Source of the DNA: JBGTFE01 sp036403235
GTDB taxonomy: Bacteria; Acidobacteriota; Blastocatellia; Pyrinomonadales; Pyrinomonadaceae
Direction of reading: 5' to 3'
Length of the DNA stretch: 64,000 nucleotides
Assembly (NCBI GenBank): GCA_036403235.1
Contig: DASWRI010000076.1
Span: 62,001 to 126,000 of the forward strand
A program made the translations under genes and the position numbers. Below, in pieces: positions 53,929 through 62,311 of the stretch (positions are counted from its first letter, which is position 1; each line of letters begins with the position of its first letter). The notes below the pieces were generated by a model. The model saw only the letters and a list, made by a program, of their open reading frames with translations. It had not been told where the DNA came from and made no database searches.

Positions 53929-55224
53929 TTAAACCACCGTTCCGTCGGCGACGGTCGCGTTTTTGGGGACGATGATGATGCCTTCGCGGATGTAGAAACA
54001 GCCGTTTTCGCCGTCGGCGTTTTCGACGTTGTTGCGGTTGACGAGATGCACGTTTTTGCCGATGCGCGCGTTTTTGTCGACGATTGCGCGGCGGATGACC
54101 GAGCCTTCGCCGATTCCGATGTGCGGTTTTGAGTTTGCCAGATTCGATTTTAAATCTTCAAACGATTCGAAATAATCCGCGCCCATAATAATCGAATTTT
54201 CGATTATCGTGCCTTCGTCAATCCGGCTGCGCAAACCGATTATCGAATTTCGCGCCATCACGCCGTTTAAGATGCAGCCCTCGCTAATCATCGAAGTATT
54301 GATGTCGCAGCCGTGAATTTTCGACGGCGGCAGATAGCGGCTGCGCGTGTAAATCGGCGCTTCCGTGTCGAAAAAATTAAATTTCGGCAAAGGCGAAGCC
54401 AAATCGAGATTGGCCTCGTAAAAAGCGCGAATCGTTCCGATGTCTTCCCAGTAACCGTTAAAAAGATGCGCCTGCACGTTCAGATTTTCTATCGCCGTCG
54501 GTATAATATCGCGCCCGAAATCGATTGATGAATCGTCGTTTTTCAAAAGCTCGACGAGCCGCCGGTAATTAAAAACATAAATTCCCATCGAAGCCAGAAA
54601 CGGGCGCGTTTCGCTTTCTTCAGGCGATAACCCAAACTGTGTCGTGTCGACGCGCATCTGTTCGAGCGCCTCGCCCGTCGGCTTTTCCTTAAATTCGATG
54701 ATTCGCCCGTCGCCTTCGGTTTTCAAAAGTCCGAAGCCCTCGGCTTCCTCGCGGCGCGAAGGAATTACGGAAATCGTCACGTCGGCGTTTGTTTCAAAAT
54801 GACGCTGCAAAAACTCCTCGTAATCCATCCGGTAAAGATGGTCGCCCGAAAGAATCAAAAGCGTCTCGACGTTCCAGTCGCGCAAATGCGGCAAAATCTG
54901 CCGGACGGCGTCGGCCGTTCCCTGAAACCAGTCGGGGCTGTCCTTGCGCTGTTCGGCGGCGAGAACTTCGACAAAGCCGCTCGAAAAATTTGAAAAGCGG
55001 TATGTTCGCGAAATGTGCCGGTTGAGCGAGGCCGAATTATATTGCGTCAAAATAAAAATCTGCGTCACGTTCGAGTTGATGCAGTTCGAAATCGGAACGT
55101 CAATCAGGCGATATTTTCCGCCGAGCGGCACGGCCGGCTTCGAGCGCTCTCTGGTTAAAGGAAAAAGTCTTGTGCCCGCGCCGCCGCCTAAAATTACAGC
55201 CGTTACATTTTCATATTGACTCAT
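53929..55224 (-). CDS. glgC: Glucose-1-phosphate adenylyltransferase
   Basis: A 431-residue ADP-glucose pyrophosphorylase supplying ADP-glucose for glycogen. It opens VTAVILGGGAGTRLFPLTRE, then KPAVPLGGKYRLIDVPISNC. LSGDHLYRMDY is the metal/substrate part and IIEFKEKPTG the sugar site. The left-handed beta-helix C-terminus is present. I chose the ATG at 55224 (MSQYENV); an upstream ATG at 55248 adds eight residues. Forms a functional pair with the GH15 enzyme at 25164. Confidence 0.93.
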   Translation of the reverse strand: MSQYENVTAVILGGGAGTRLFPLTRERSKPAVPLGGKYRLIDVPISNCINSNVTQIFILTQYNSASLNRHISRTYRFSNFSSGFVEVLAAEQRKDSPDWFQGTADAVRQILPHLRDWNVETLLILSGDHLYRMDYEEFLQRHFETNADVTISVIPSRREEAEGFGLLKTEGDGRIIEFKEKPTGEALEQMRVDTTQFGLSPEESETRPFLASMGIYVFNYRRLVELLKNDDSSIDFGRDIIPTAIENLNVQAHLFNGYWEDIGTIRAFYEANLDLASPLPKFNFFDTEAPIYTRSRYLPPSKIHGCDINTSMISEGCILNGVMARNSIIGLRSRIDEGTIIENSIIMGADYFESFEDLKSNLANSKPHIGIGEGSVIRRAIVDKNARIGKNVHLVNRNNVENADGENGCFYIREGIIIVPKNATVADGTVV

Positions 55225-55248
55225 AGCTTTAATAAATAAGTACTTCAC

Positions 55249-55419
55249 TTTAACTTTCTGTTTTCAAAAACTTACATTTGTAGAATAGCTTTTGTTTTCG
55301 GCTAATTTCAAGACTGTTTTTCCAATTGCTTTGACTTTTACCGTCAGGCGCGATATATTCCGTTTCATTCTTCGGAAAATTTTATCGAGCGTTTTTCCGC
55401 AAGATGTTCTTTTTCAGAC
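55249..55419. other. Divergent region between glgC and the B12 uptake operon
   Basis: About 170 bases with no gene. It holds the candidate promoter at 55331-55359 and the leader start of the riboswitch transcript. No other structure is seen. Confidence 0.5.
55331..55359 (+). promoter_or_regulatory. Promoter of the btuFCD operon
   Basis: TTGACT at 55331-55336 and TATATT at 55354-55359 are separated by exactly 17 bases. Transcription would start near 55366, about 55 bases before the riboswitch core. Confidence 0.6.
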
Positions 55420-55515
55420 TAAAATGCTTTACGGACGGGAAAGCGGGTGAAAATCCCGCACGGTCGCGCCACAGTGAAGAGATTTTAAAATCTCGAAGTC
55501 TGGTAACCAGCCTAA
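55420..55515 (+). ncRNA. Cobalamin riboswitch upstream of btuF
   Basis: Matches the cobalamin aptamer: ACGGGAAAGCGGGTGAAAAT (conserved GGTGAAAATCC-type part), then the B12-box-like GCGCCACAGTGAAGA, a variable stem, and the closing GAAGTCTGGTAACCAGCC. When adenosylcobalamin or a related cobalamin binds, expression of the downstream uptake genes is expected to fall. Confidence 0.9.
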
Positions 55516-55598
55516 AAGTTTTTTTAGCCGAAACGGTCTCGCGTCAAGACGTTTGGTTAAGTTGGGTCATTTCTGTTTTCTCTTTTTGGAAAGAAAAG

Positions 55599-55648
55599 TC
55601 CTGTTTAGCTTGTCTCCGGCGTTTGCAGACAAGAAAGGCAGGATTTTT
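55599..55648 (+). promoter_or_regulatory. Hairpin sequestering the btuF ribosome site
   Basis: TCCTG (55599-55603) plus CTTGTCT (55609-55615) pair with AGACAAG (55627-55633) plus CAGGA (55639-55643), followed by ATTTTT. The AGGA is the likely ribosome site for the TTG at 55652. The hairpin could act as the expression platform of the riboswitch, or as a terminator. Confidence 0.5.
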
Positions 55649-55651
55649 ATT

Positions 55652-56578
55652 TTGGAAAAATACCACAGACATTTTATTTTTCGATTTGGCGCGCAAGCGC
55701 TGATTATGATTTGCGTTTTGACGCTTTTGGCCGGCTGCAAAAGCGAAACTCAGCAGGCGAAATCCGCAACGCAGACGCGCGAAATCATCGACGATTTAGG
55801 CCGGCACGTAAAAATTCCACTGCAAATCGAGCGCGCCGTTTCTTTAGCGCCGAATCTGACCGAAATCGTTTTCGCAGTCGGCGCGGGCGATAAATTAGTC
55901 GGCGTGACGAGCTTTTGCAATTACCCGGAGGAAGCGAAAAATATTCGTAAAGTCGGCGACACGATGGCGCCGAACATCGAAAACATTATCGCCTTAAAGC
56001 CGAATATCGTGCTCGTTTCGACCGCTTCGCAGATTGAAAATTTTACAAAAACGCTCGACGAGCAGGGAATCGTTTATTTTGTCACAAACCCGCAAAACCT
56101 GGACGGAATTTATAAAAGCATCGAAACGGTCGGCGAGATTTTCGGCCGCGCCGACCGTGCCGCCGAGACGGTCGAAAATTTAAAAAAACGAGTCGCCGCC
56201 GTCGAAGCAAAAACCGCCAAAGCCGAGCGCATCAGGACGTTTGTGCAGATTGACCGCGAATCGCTTTACACCGTCGGGAAAGATTCTTTTATCACCGATT
56301 TAATCGGCCGCGCGGGCGGCGTCTCGGTGACCAACGATTTGACGACCGCTTACCCTAAACTCAGCAAGGAAACGGCTTTTGCCTTAAATCCGGACGCGGT
56401 AATTTTGTCGGAAAGCGCCGACAATCAAACGCCGAACGACGTCTTTCGAGATTCTCCGGCCGTGAAAAACGCCAAAGTTTTCAAGATAAACGCCGATATA
56501 CTTTCGCGTCCCGCGCCGCGCATCGTCGATGCCCTAGAGCAGATTGCGCGCGCTTTGCATCCTGAAAGTTTTAAGTGA
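55652..56578 (+). CDS. btuF: Cobalamin ABC transporter substrate-binding lipoprotein
   Basis: A 308-residue periplasmic binding protein of the BtuF/FecB class. The lipobox is LLAGC near residue 22. The binding domain opens IIDDLGRHVKIPLQIERAVS, then APNLTEIVFAVGAGDKLVGV. The two lobes are joined by a long helix near residues 160-190. I chose the TTG at 55652 because it gives a basic leader and has AGGA eight bases upstream; the ATG at 55706 is an alternative. The riboswitch and the BtuC/BtuD genes support cobalamin as ligand. Confidence 0.85.
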   Translation: MEKYHRHFIFRFGAQALIMICVLTLLAGCKSETQQAKSATQTREIIDDLGRHVKIPLQIERAVSLAPNLTEIVFAVGAGDKLVGVTSFCNYPEEAKNIRKVGDTMAPNIENIIALKPNIVLVSTASQIENFTKTLDEQGIVYFVTNPQNLDGIYKSIETVGEIFGRADRAAETVENLKKRVAAVEAKTAKAERIRTFVQIDRESLYTVGKDSFITDLIGRAGGVSVTNDLTTAYPKLSKETAFALNPDAVILSESADNQTPNDVFRDSPAVKNAKVFKINADILSRPAPRIVDALEQIARALHPESFK

Positions 56579-56690
56579 GATTTTCATCGCAAAGACGCGG
56601 AGAAAAAATATTAATGAAAGAACAAAGGGTAGAAAATCAAAAAAAGATTTATCCGGTCTCTGCGTCTTTGCGTCTCTGCGGGTTATTGGT
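56579..56690. repeat. Phrase palindrome spanning the btuC start
   Basis: ATCGCAAAGACGCGGAGAAA on the left is answered by TCTCTGCGTCTTTGCGTCTC-type units (56656-56682) inside the coding region. The right arm encodes SASLRLCG near the BtuC N-terminus. Confidence 0.65.
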
Positions 56691-57606
56691 TTTTTTATTA
56701 TTGATAACGCTGACAATTGCGGTTCTGCTCGGCAGCGAGCGACTTTCGTTCTTTGAATTAAACGAGCAGCAGCGTGCGATTTTGTTCGACATTCGTTTGC
56801 CGCGCGTGCTTCTGGGCGCGAGCGTCGGCGCGTCTTTGGCGGTTGCGGGCGCAAGTTTGCAGTCGCTTCTGCGCAATCCTTTGGCCGAGCCTTACTTGCT
56901 CGGCGTTTCGAACGGCGCGGCGTTGGGGACGATGCTGGCGTTTGTGTTTTTTACGAATTTTTCGTTTTCGCGCCCCGTCTGCGCATTTTTTGGCGCATCA
57001 ATCGCGACTTTCGCCGTTTATCGAATGGCGAAAAGCCGCGCCGGGATGAACACGGAAAGATTGGTTTTGTCGGGCGTGATTGTGACGACTTTTCTCTCGT
57101 CAATCATCGTTTTGCTGACGAGTCTGCTCGACACGACCAAGCTTCGAAGCTTTACGTTCTGGCTGCTCGGCGATTTGTCGCAGGCGACTTTGAACGGATT
57201 TTATCTGACGATTTTTGTCGCCGTCGCCGGAACGATAATTTTAAGCTCGCAGTCGCGGGCTTTGAATTTGATGATGATTGGCGAGCGCGACGCGATGGAT
57301 TTCGGCGTCGAAGTCGGCCGCGTTCGGCTGATTGTATTTGCGACGGCGAGCGCTCTGGTCGGTTTGTCGGTCGCCGCCAGCGGTTCGGTCGGTTACGTCG
57401 GTCTAATCGTCCCGCATCTGGTTCGGCTCGCCGTCGGCAGCGACAACCGGCTGGTCGTTCCTTTTTCGGCAATTTCGGGCGCGATTTTCGTGGTTTTGGC
57501 GGACACGATTGCGAGAACGGCGATTGCGCCGCGCGAGCTGCCCGTCGGCGCAATCACCGCACTCGTCGGCGCGCCTTTGTTTATTTATCTTTTGCGGAGA
57601 AATTAA
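56614..57606 (+). CDS. btuC: Cobalamin ABC transporter permease
   Basis: A 330-residue permease of the FecCD/BtuC family with about ten helices. The conserved block RLPRVLLGASVGASLAVAGA is followed by LLRNPLAEPYLLGVSNGAAL, and the late GYVGLIVPHLVRLAVGSDNR contacts the ATPase. I chose the ATG at 56614 rather than 56575, which lies in the btuF end. The first ~25 residues are partly encoded by a phrase repeat. Confidence 0.92.
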   Translation: MKEQRVENQKKIYPVSASLRLCGLLVFLLLITLTIAVLLGSERLSFFELNEQQRAILFDIRLPRVLLGASVGASLAVAGASLQSLLRNPLAEPYLLGVSNGAALGTMLAFVFFTNFSFSRPVCAFFGASIATFAVYRMAKSRAGMNTERLVLSGVIVTTFLSSIIVLLTSLLDTTKLRSFTFWLLGDLSQATLNGFYLTIFVAVAGTIILSSQSRALNLMMIGERDAMDFGVEVGRVRLIVFATASALVGLSVAASGSVGYVGLIVPHLVRLAVGSDNRLVVPFSAISGAIFVVLADTIARTAIAPRELPVGAITALVGAPLFIYLLRRN

Positions 57607-57697
57607 CGCAGAGGCGCAAAGAAAGAAAATATAAAAATGGTATTCAAAATTGATTTAAAATTTTTGCGTCGCCGCGTCGCCGCTTCTTTGCGTTAAA
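57607..57697. repeat. Phrase palindrome between btuC and btuD
   Basis: TTAACGCAGAGGCGCAAAGA (57604 onward) is answered by CGCCGCTTCTTTGCGTTAA (57679-57697), an inverted copy of the CGCAAAGA phrase with a 55-base AT-rich centre. Confidence 0.65.
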
Positions 57698-57701
57698 AAT
57701 T

Positions 57702-58472
57702 ATGTTGGAAGTCCGGAACATCGCAATAAATTACGGCGCGGCGGAAGTCGTCAGAGACGTTTCTTTTACGCTCGAAGCCGAAAAAATCGTCGCCGTTCTG
57801 GGCGCGAACGGCGCGGGAAAGACGACGCTTTTGAAATCTTTGAACGGCAGCCTGCCAATTTCAAACGGCGAAATCGTTCTGGACGGCAGACGTTTGAGCG
57901 AATTTTCGCGCCGCGAGATTGCGCGTCGAATCGCGGTTATCGCGCAGGAAAACGAGACGAAATTTCCCGTGACAATTTTGGAATTTATACTTGCCGGACG
58001 TTTCGCGCACGCAGCGGCTTTCGGCTGGGAAACTGAGGGCGATTTGCGGATTGCCGAAAATGCTTTGAAAATGTGCGATTTGGCCGATTACGAGCGCCGC
58101 TTGATGAACGAGCTTTCGGGCGGCGAACGGCAGCGCGTCGTGCTGGCGCGCGCGCTGGCGACCGAAGCCGAAATTTTATTATTGGACGAGCCGACGGCAA
58201 ATCTCGATTTGGCGCACCAGGCGATGATGTTTCGCCTCGTTCGCGAAAGATGCGCGTCGTCCGGTGCGGCGGCAATCGTGATTACGCACGATTTGAATCT
58301 GGCTTCGGAATTTGCCGACGAAGTTCTGCTTCTGGAAAAAGGACGCATCGCCGCTAAAGGCGCGCCGGACAAAGTTTTGACGGGCGAAAATCTAAAAAAA
58401 GTTTTCGGCGTCGAAGTCTTACTGGACGAAAATCCGGTAAGCGGAAAAATGAGAGTGACGACGATTTATTGA
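57702..58472 (+). CDS. btuD: Cobalamin ABC transporter ATP-binding protein
   Basis: A 256-residue ABC ATPase. Walker A is GANGAGKTTLLKS near residue 37, the Q-loop is VIAQENETKF, the signature is LSGGERQRVVLARAL, and Walker B is ILLLDEPTANLDL. It is of the FepC/BtuD type, fitting the adjacent BtuC. It completes a full importer in one operon under riboswitch control. Confidence 0.92.
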   Translation: MLEVRNIAINYGAAEVVRDVSFTLEAEKIVAVLGANGAGKTTLLKSLNGSLPISNGEIVLDGRRLSEFSRREIARRIAVIAQENETKFPVTILEFILAGRFAHAAAFGWETEGDLRIAENALKMCDLADYERRLMNELSGGERQRVVLARALATEAEILLLDEPTANLDLAHQAMMFRLVRERCASSGAAAIVITHDLNLASEFADEVLLLEKGRIAAKGAPDKVLTGENLKKVFGVEVLLDENPVSGKMRVTTIY

Positions 58473-58475
58473 GGA

Positions 58476-58582
58476 TTGTCAGTCGTCCGTCGTCGGTAGT
58501 CAGTTGCAATTTGAAATTTAATTAGGATTCTCAAATTAAACTCAATCAACCACTGACAATCGATAACGGACACTGACCAATT
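58476..58582. repeat. Degenerate phrase palindrome upstream of the second riboswitch
   Basis: GATTGTCAGTCGTCCGTCGT and AGTCAGTTG on the left face CAACCACTGACAATCGATAA and CACTGACCAATT on the right. This is the CAGTGGTC class, imperfectly inverted. Confidence 0.55.
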
Positions 58583-58589
58583 AAAAACA

Positions 58590-58705
58590 AACGCTGCAAA
58601 GGAAGTTCGGTGAAATTCCGACGCTGCCCACGCAACCGTAAATTATTAAACATTTATCGGAAGTTTTTCGATAAATGACAAATGATAAGCCGGGAACTTT
58701 GCCCG
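58590..58705 (+). ncRNA. Cobalamin riboswitch upstream of the TonB-dependent receptor
   Basis: A clear cobalamin aptamer: GGAAGTTCGGTGAAATTCCG, the core GACGCTGCCCACGCAACCGT, an A/T-rich variable stem, and the closing AAGCCGGGAACTTTGCCCG. It precedes a TonB-dependent receptor, so B12 would repress synthesis of its own outer-membrane uptake channel. Confidence 0.93.
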
Positions 58706-58731
58706 TTTGTTTAGGTCATTAACCAGTTTCT

Positions 58732-58750
58732 GCGATGGGCAGAAGAGGAG
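58732..58750 (+). promoter_or_regulatory. Anti-core segment next to the receptor ribosome site
   Basis: GCGATGGGCAG (58732-58742) is complementary, with one bulged A, to CTGCCCACGC (58624-58633) in the riboswitch core. It ends four bases before AGGAG (58746-58750). This could be the long-range or loop pairing that controls translation initiation. Confidence 0.5.
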
Positions 58751-58754
58751 AGAT

Positions 58755-61205
58755 ATGAAAATTATAAAAGTTTTAAGTTTGATTTGTTTTTTATGGATAG
58801 GAGTTTTAGCACAAAATTCGGCGAGAATCGAAGGAAAAGTTATCCAAAACAGCGAGCCGATTCCGGGGTTTCTTAATGCGAATTCTAAGGAATCGGTACA
58901 AAATAAAACCGTTAGTCTGGTGTCGAAAAGCAATAACAAAACGGTTGCGGAAACAAAGACTGATGATGACGGGAATTTTATCTTTGAAAATGTGGCGGAC
59001 GGAGACTATTTCATCACTGTCGAATGTAAATCTTGCTGGAGACCGCAGATTAATGCAGTCACGGTCGTGGCCGGACAAACTTTGAAGCCGAAAATTGAGC
59101 TGAACGACATTTCTGTTCGTGAAAGCGTGACGATTTCAGCCGATATGCCGCAATCGATTGATGAAGTTTCAAAAACCGTCAATGTCATCGACAACGAAGA
59201 AATCACGAATCGAAACGAGTTTTCGCTGGTCGATTCGCTGAGAACGATTCCCGGTTTTCGCGTCCAGCAGCTCGGCGGCTTCGGCAAAACGGCGAATATC
59301 AAAACGCGCGGGCTACGCAATCAGGACACGGCCGTTCTGCTCGACGGCATACGTTTTCGCGACGCGTCCTCGATTGCGGGCGATGCGTCGGCATTTCTCT
59401 CGGATTTTACTTTAACCAGCGTCGACCGCCTCGAAGTTTTGCGCGGCTCGGGCAGCTCGCTTTACGGCACGAACGCCATCGGCGGCACGATTGATTTTCT
59501 GACGCCGCGCCCGTCGAACGGTTTTCACGGCTCTCTTCTGGGCGAGCTCGGCGGTCTCGGGCTAAAACGCACTCGCGGCAATTTTTCCGTCGGAAATGAT
59601 ACGATTGGCTTTAATTTCGGCGTTTCAAGAACGGTTTTCAGCGAGGGAATCGACGGCGAGGACGACGCGAAAAATACCGGCTTTCAAAGCCGAATCGAAT
59701 ACAATCCGTTTAAGCAAACAAACATTTCGGCGCGCTTTTACATTTCCGGTGCCGACGTTCGTTTGAATTCGAGCCCCGACACCATCGGTACTCTGCCCGC
59801 ATCGACGGCGACGATTGTCGACGCCGTTCCGCTTTCGACTTCCGAATTAAACCGCTACGCGAACGGCACGCCGACGTCGCAGCTTAATATCGGAAACGCG
59901 ACATTTATTCCCGACACGAACGACCCCGACAATTTTCAAAAGTCGCGCTTTTTTAACGGCCAAATCGTCCTGACGCAGGTCGTCAGCGACAAATTGCTTT
60001 TTCAGACGTTTTATCAGGGATTGAAAACTTCGCGCGATTACACGAACGGCGTGCTCGGCATCGGGTTTCAGCCGTTCGGCGGCGACGAAAATTATTTCTA
60101 CGACGGGCAGATTCACACCTTCGGCGCAAACTTAAGCTGGTCGCAGATTTCAAATAATCAAGTCAAATTAGGTTACGAATACGAGTGGGAAAAATTCGGC
60201 AACGACGGCGTCTTTGCGAGCTCGGCCGACAATTTTTCGATTCGCGCGCGGCAAGCGAGCAATACGTTTTTCGTGCAGGACCTTTTGAGTCTTTTCAAAA
60301 AACGGCTGCAAATTTCCGGCGCGTTTCGCGCGCAGTGGTTTTCGCTCGAGACGCCTGACATCGGCTCGGCAAATCTTCCCGCGCGCTTTACGAGCGCCGA
60401 TTCGCCGCCCGCTTCATACACCGGCGACGGCTCGATTTCATACTTTTTCGACCGGACGAAAACAAAACTGCGCGCGCACGTCGGCAATGGCTATCGCGTC
60501 CCGTCGCTGTACGAGCGTTTCAGCTTTTCTTATTTTTTCGGCACGTATTTCTTTTCCGGCAATCCCGATTTGAAGCCCGAACGCTCGATTGCCTTTGACG
60601 GCGGCCTCGACCAGACGTTTTTCAAGAGCCGCGCGCGGATTTCCGCGACCGCGTTTTACACCGAGATAAAAGACGAAATCGCGTATCTTCCGACCGACGA
60701 TTTCAGCGCGGCGGCGTATTTTAATTTCGACAAGCATTTTTCGCGCGGCGCTGAAATAAGCGCCGACATTGCGCCGACCGGCCGAACGCGCATTTTCGCT
60801 TCATACACTTTTACAAACAGCGACGTCAGAAATTTCCGCCGTCAGTCGCTTTTGCCTTCAAACGTTTTTAGCCAGGACAAAAAAGCGAACGGCATTCCCG
60901 ACCATCAATTTACGCTGGTCGCGACCGGGCGAATAAAGCGCCTCGCGCTCAGTTTCGATTTTCTGGCGACGAGCGATTATCTCGCGCCGATTTTCAGCAA
61001 CACGACTTTCGGCACATACACGTATCGCTTCAAAGGCGAGCGCCGCGCCGATTTGACCGCCGCCTACGAGTTTCCGGCCGTTAAAGACAAGCTCCGTTTT
61101 CGGCTTTTCGGCACGATTGAAAATCTTTTCGGCGACGAATATTTTGAAAACGGCTTTCGCACCATCGGACGCGCGGCGCGCGGCGGTTTGAGCGTGAGTT
61201 TCTAA
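58755..61205 (+). CDS. TonB-dependent receptor, probably cobalamin (BtuB-like)
   Basis: An 816-residue outer-membrane receptor. A signal peptide (IGVLAQN) is followed by a carboxypeptidase-regulatory-like domain (~residues 20-100). The plug domain contains VNVIDNEEITNRNEFSLVDS, then GLRNQDTAVLLDGIRFRDAS and EVLRGSGSSLYGTNAIGGTI. A 22-strand-type barrel ends with GRAARGGLSVSF, including the final aromatic. The cobalamin riboswitch and adjacent btuFCD make B12 the likely ligand; E. coli BtuB lacks the N-terminal regulatory domain. The ATG at 58755 has an AGAGGAGAG ribosome site. Confidence 0.9.
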   Translation: MKIIKVLSLICFLWIGVLAQNSARIEGKVIQNSEPIPGFLNANSKESVQNKTVSLVSKSNNKTVAETKTDDDGNFIFENVADGDYFITVECKSCWRPQINAVTVVAGQTLKPKIELNDISVRESVTISADMPQSIDEVSKTVNVIDNEEITNRNEFSLVDSLRTIPGFRVQQLGGFGKTANIKTRGLRNQDTAVLLDGIRFRDASSIAGDASAFLSDFTLTSVDRLEVLRGSGSSLYGTNAIGGTIDFLTPRPSNGFHGSLLGELGGLGLKRTRGNFSVGNDTIGFNFGVSRTVFSEGIDGEDDAKNTGFQSRIEYNPFKQTNISARFYISGADVRLNSSPDTIGTLPASTATIVDAVPLSTSELNRYANGTPTSQLNIGNATFIPDTNDPDNFQKSRFFNGQIVLTQVVSDKLLFQTFYQGLKTSRDYTNGVLGIGFQPFGGDENYFYDGQIHTFGANLSWSQISNNQVKLGYEYEWEKFGNDGVFASSADNFSIRARQASNTFFVQDLLSLFKKRLQISGAFRAQWFSLETPDIGSANLPARFTSADSPPASYTGDGSISYFFDRTKTKLRAHVGNGYRVPSLYERFSFSYFFGTYFFSGNPDLKPERSIAFDGGLDQTFFKSRARISATAFYTEIKDEIAYLPTDDFSAAAYFNFDKHFSRGAEISADIAPTGRTRIFASYTFTNSDVRNFRRQSLLPSNVFSQDKKANGIPDHQFTLVATGRIKRLALSFDFLATSDYLAPIFSNTTFGTYTYRFKGERRADLTAAYEFPAVKDKLRFRLFGTIENLFGDEYFENGFRTIGRAARGGLSVSF

Positions 61206-61228
61206 ATCGAAAATCAATTATTATTTGT

Positions 61229-61260
61229 AAGGCTTTTCCGGGCGCGGAAAGGCCTTTTTT
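61229..61260 (+). terminator. Intrinsic terminator after the receptor gene
   Basis: AAGGCTTTTCCG (61229-61240) pairs with CGGAAAGGCCTT (61245-61256, one G-U), followed by TTTT. Confidence 0.85.
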
Positions 61261-61341
61261 ATTGGATGAAATGTTTTCGCGCCTTTCGACACCAGGTTTG
61301 ATGGAAGTAAATCTCGATTAAGCCAGTAAAGGGAGTTTTAG

Positions 61342-61596
61342 ATGTTGAAAGTAAAAAGCGAATTTTTCAAAACAGCTGTGATATTGATGATGTTAATTTT
61401 TCTATGTTCGTTAAATGCTTCGGCGGGAACGTCGGGCGCTTTGGACCGAACATTCAGCTCGGACGGCCGGGTTACGACAGCCGTCGCGAGCGGCAGCGGC
61501 GCTGATTTCGGGCGCGATATCGCGATTCCGGAGACGGTCATTCAAAACTTCGGAAACACCGGCGATAAACCGACGGCGGGCGCTTTTATCCCGTAA
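61342..61596 (+). pseudogene. Internally deleted remnant of a delta-60/VCBS repeat protein
   Basis: An 84-residue frame. It has a signal peptide (LCSLNASAG) and one delta-60-type repeat (GALDRTFSSDGRVTT, then DFGRDIAI). It then jumps directly to FGNTGDKPTAGAFIP and stops. That ending matches the usual last repeat of large acidobacterial FG-GAP/VCBS proteins, which close FGxxGDxPxxxAFxP. The middle of the ancestral protein, which was probably hundreds of residues, appears to be missing. It may still be expressed as a short secreted peptide. Confidence 0.6.
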
Positions 61597-61613
61597 AACA
61601 ACGGCGAAATCTT

Positions 61614-61648
61614 AAAAGACAGGAAATTTTCGGTTTCCTGTCTTTTTT
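61614..61648 (+). terminator. Intrinsic terminator after the remnant gene
   Basis: AAAAGACAGGAAA (61614-61626) pairs perfectly with TTTCCTGTCTTTT (61634-61646) across a 7-base loop, followed by more T residues. Confidence 0.9.
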
Positions 61649-61650
61649 TA

Positions 61651-61680
61651 TTGACAGTGATTGCCGAAACTCCGAAAATA
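61651..61680 (+). promoter_or_regulatory. Candidate promoter of the coiled-coil secreted protein
   Basis: A consensus TTGACA at 61651-61656 lies 18 bases before a weak -10, AAAATA (61675-61680), about 24 bases before the start codon. It follows directly after the upstream terminator. Confidence 0.35.
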
Positions 61681-61703
61681 GAGTTGATTTTTAGAGGTGA
61701 AAA

Positions 61704-62213
61704 ATGAAAAAAAGACTGTTGTTTATTTTGTGTCTTGTGCTTGCCGTCGTCAATTTCGCGTTCGGACAGGCAAAAACCGTTACCAATTCAGACCTCGAAA
61801 AGTTCCGGCAAAAGCGTCTCGAAGCCGAAAGAGATTATCGCGAAAATTATGCGAAGCTCGGTCTTTTGTCGCCGCAGGAACTTGAAGCAAAACTCGCCGC
61901 GGACAAACGCGAAATGGAAGAGCTTTCGGCGCGTCTCGAAGCCTCTAGACTGGAGCGCGAAAAAACGCAGCTTCTGCAATCGCAAATCAATTTACTCAAT
62001 TCGCAGAACAATCTTATTCAATCGCAAACGCGCTCTGAACGCGGTTATTTTTACAATTCGCAGCCCTATATTTATTCACCTTACCTTTATCTGCGCATAC
62101 CGAAATATCGCCCGAATTATAACCGGCGAAATCAATACTGGAGAAACAACGATTTGCCGCCAATCCGCCCGCCAAAACCGATTCGCCCGCCGCGCAATTT
62201 CAGAGGGCGCTGA
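61704..62213 (+). CDS. Secreted coiled-coil protein with Pro/Arg-rich tail
   Basis: A 169-residue exported protein with a signal peptide ending near AFGQA. Residues ~30-115 are a long Glu/Lys/Gln-rich amphipathic helix (KFRQKRLEAERDYRENYAKL, then LLQSQINLLNSQNNLIQSQT). The tail is Tyr- and Pro/Arg-rich (PPIRPPKPIRPPRNFRGR). I do not recognise a family. It is probably periplasmic or surface-associated. An AGAGGTG ribosome site precedes the ATG. Confidence 0.7.
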   Translation: MKKRLLFILCLVLAVVNFAFGQAKTVTNSDLEKFRQKRLEAERDYRENYAKLGLLSPQELEAKLAADKREMEELSARLEASRLEREKTQLLQSQINLLNSQNNLIQSQTRSERGYFYNSQPYIYSPYLYLRIPKYRPNYNRRNQYWRNNDLPPIRPPKPIRPPRNFRGR

Positions 62214-62265
62214 ATTTTCGTGATGAAAAACGATAAGAAAAGGAAATTTTGAATTTATGCCGAAC

Positions 62266-62302
62266 GCGGATTATGATAAAGACATAATCCGCATTTATTT
62301 TG
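62266..62302. terminator. Hairpin before gatB
   Basis: GCGGATTATG (62266-62275) and CATAATCCGC (62283-62292) form a perfect 10-base stem with a 7-base loop, followed by ATTTATTTT. It probably terminates the preceding gene, only 20 bases before the gatB start. Confidence 0.65.
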
Positions 62303-62311
62303 ATTAAAATT

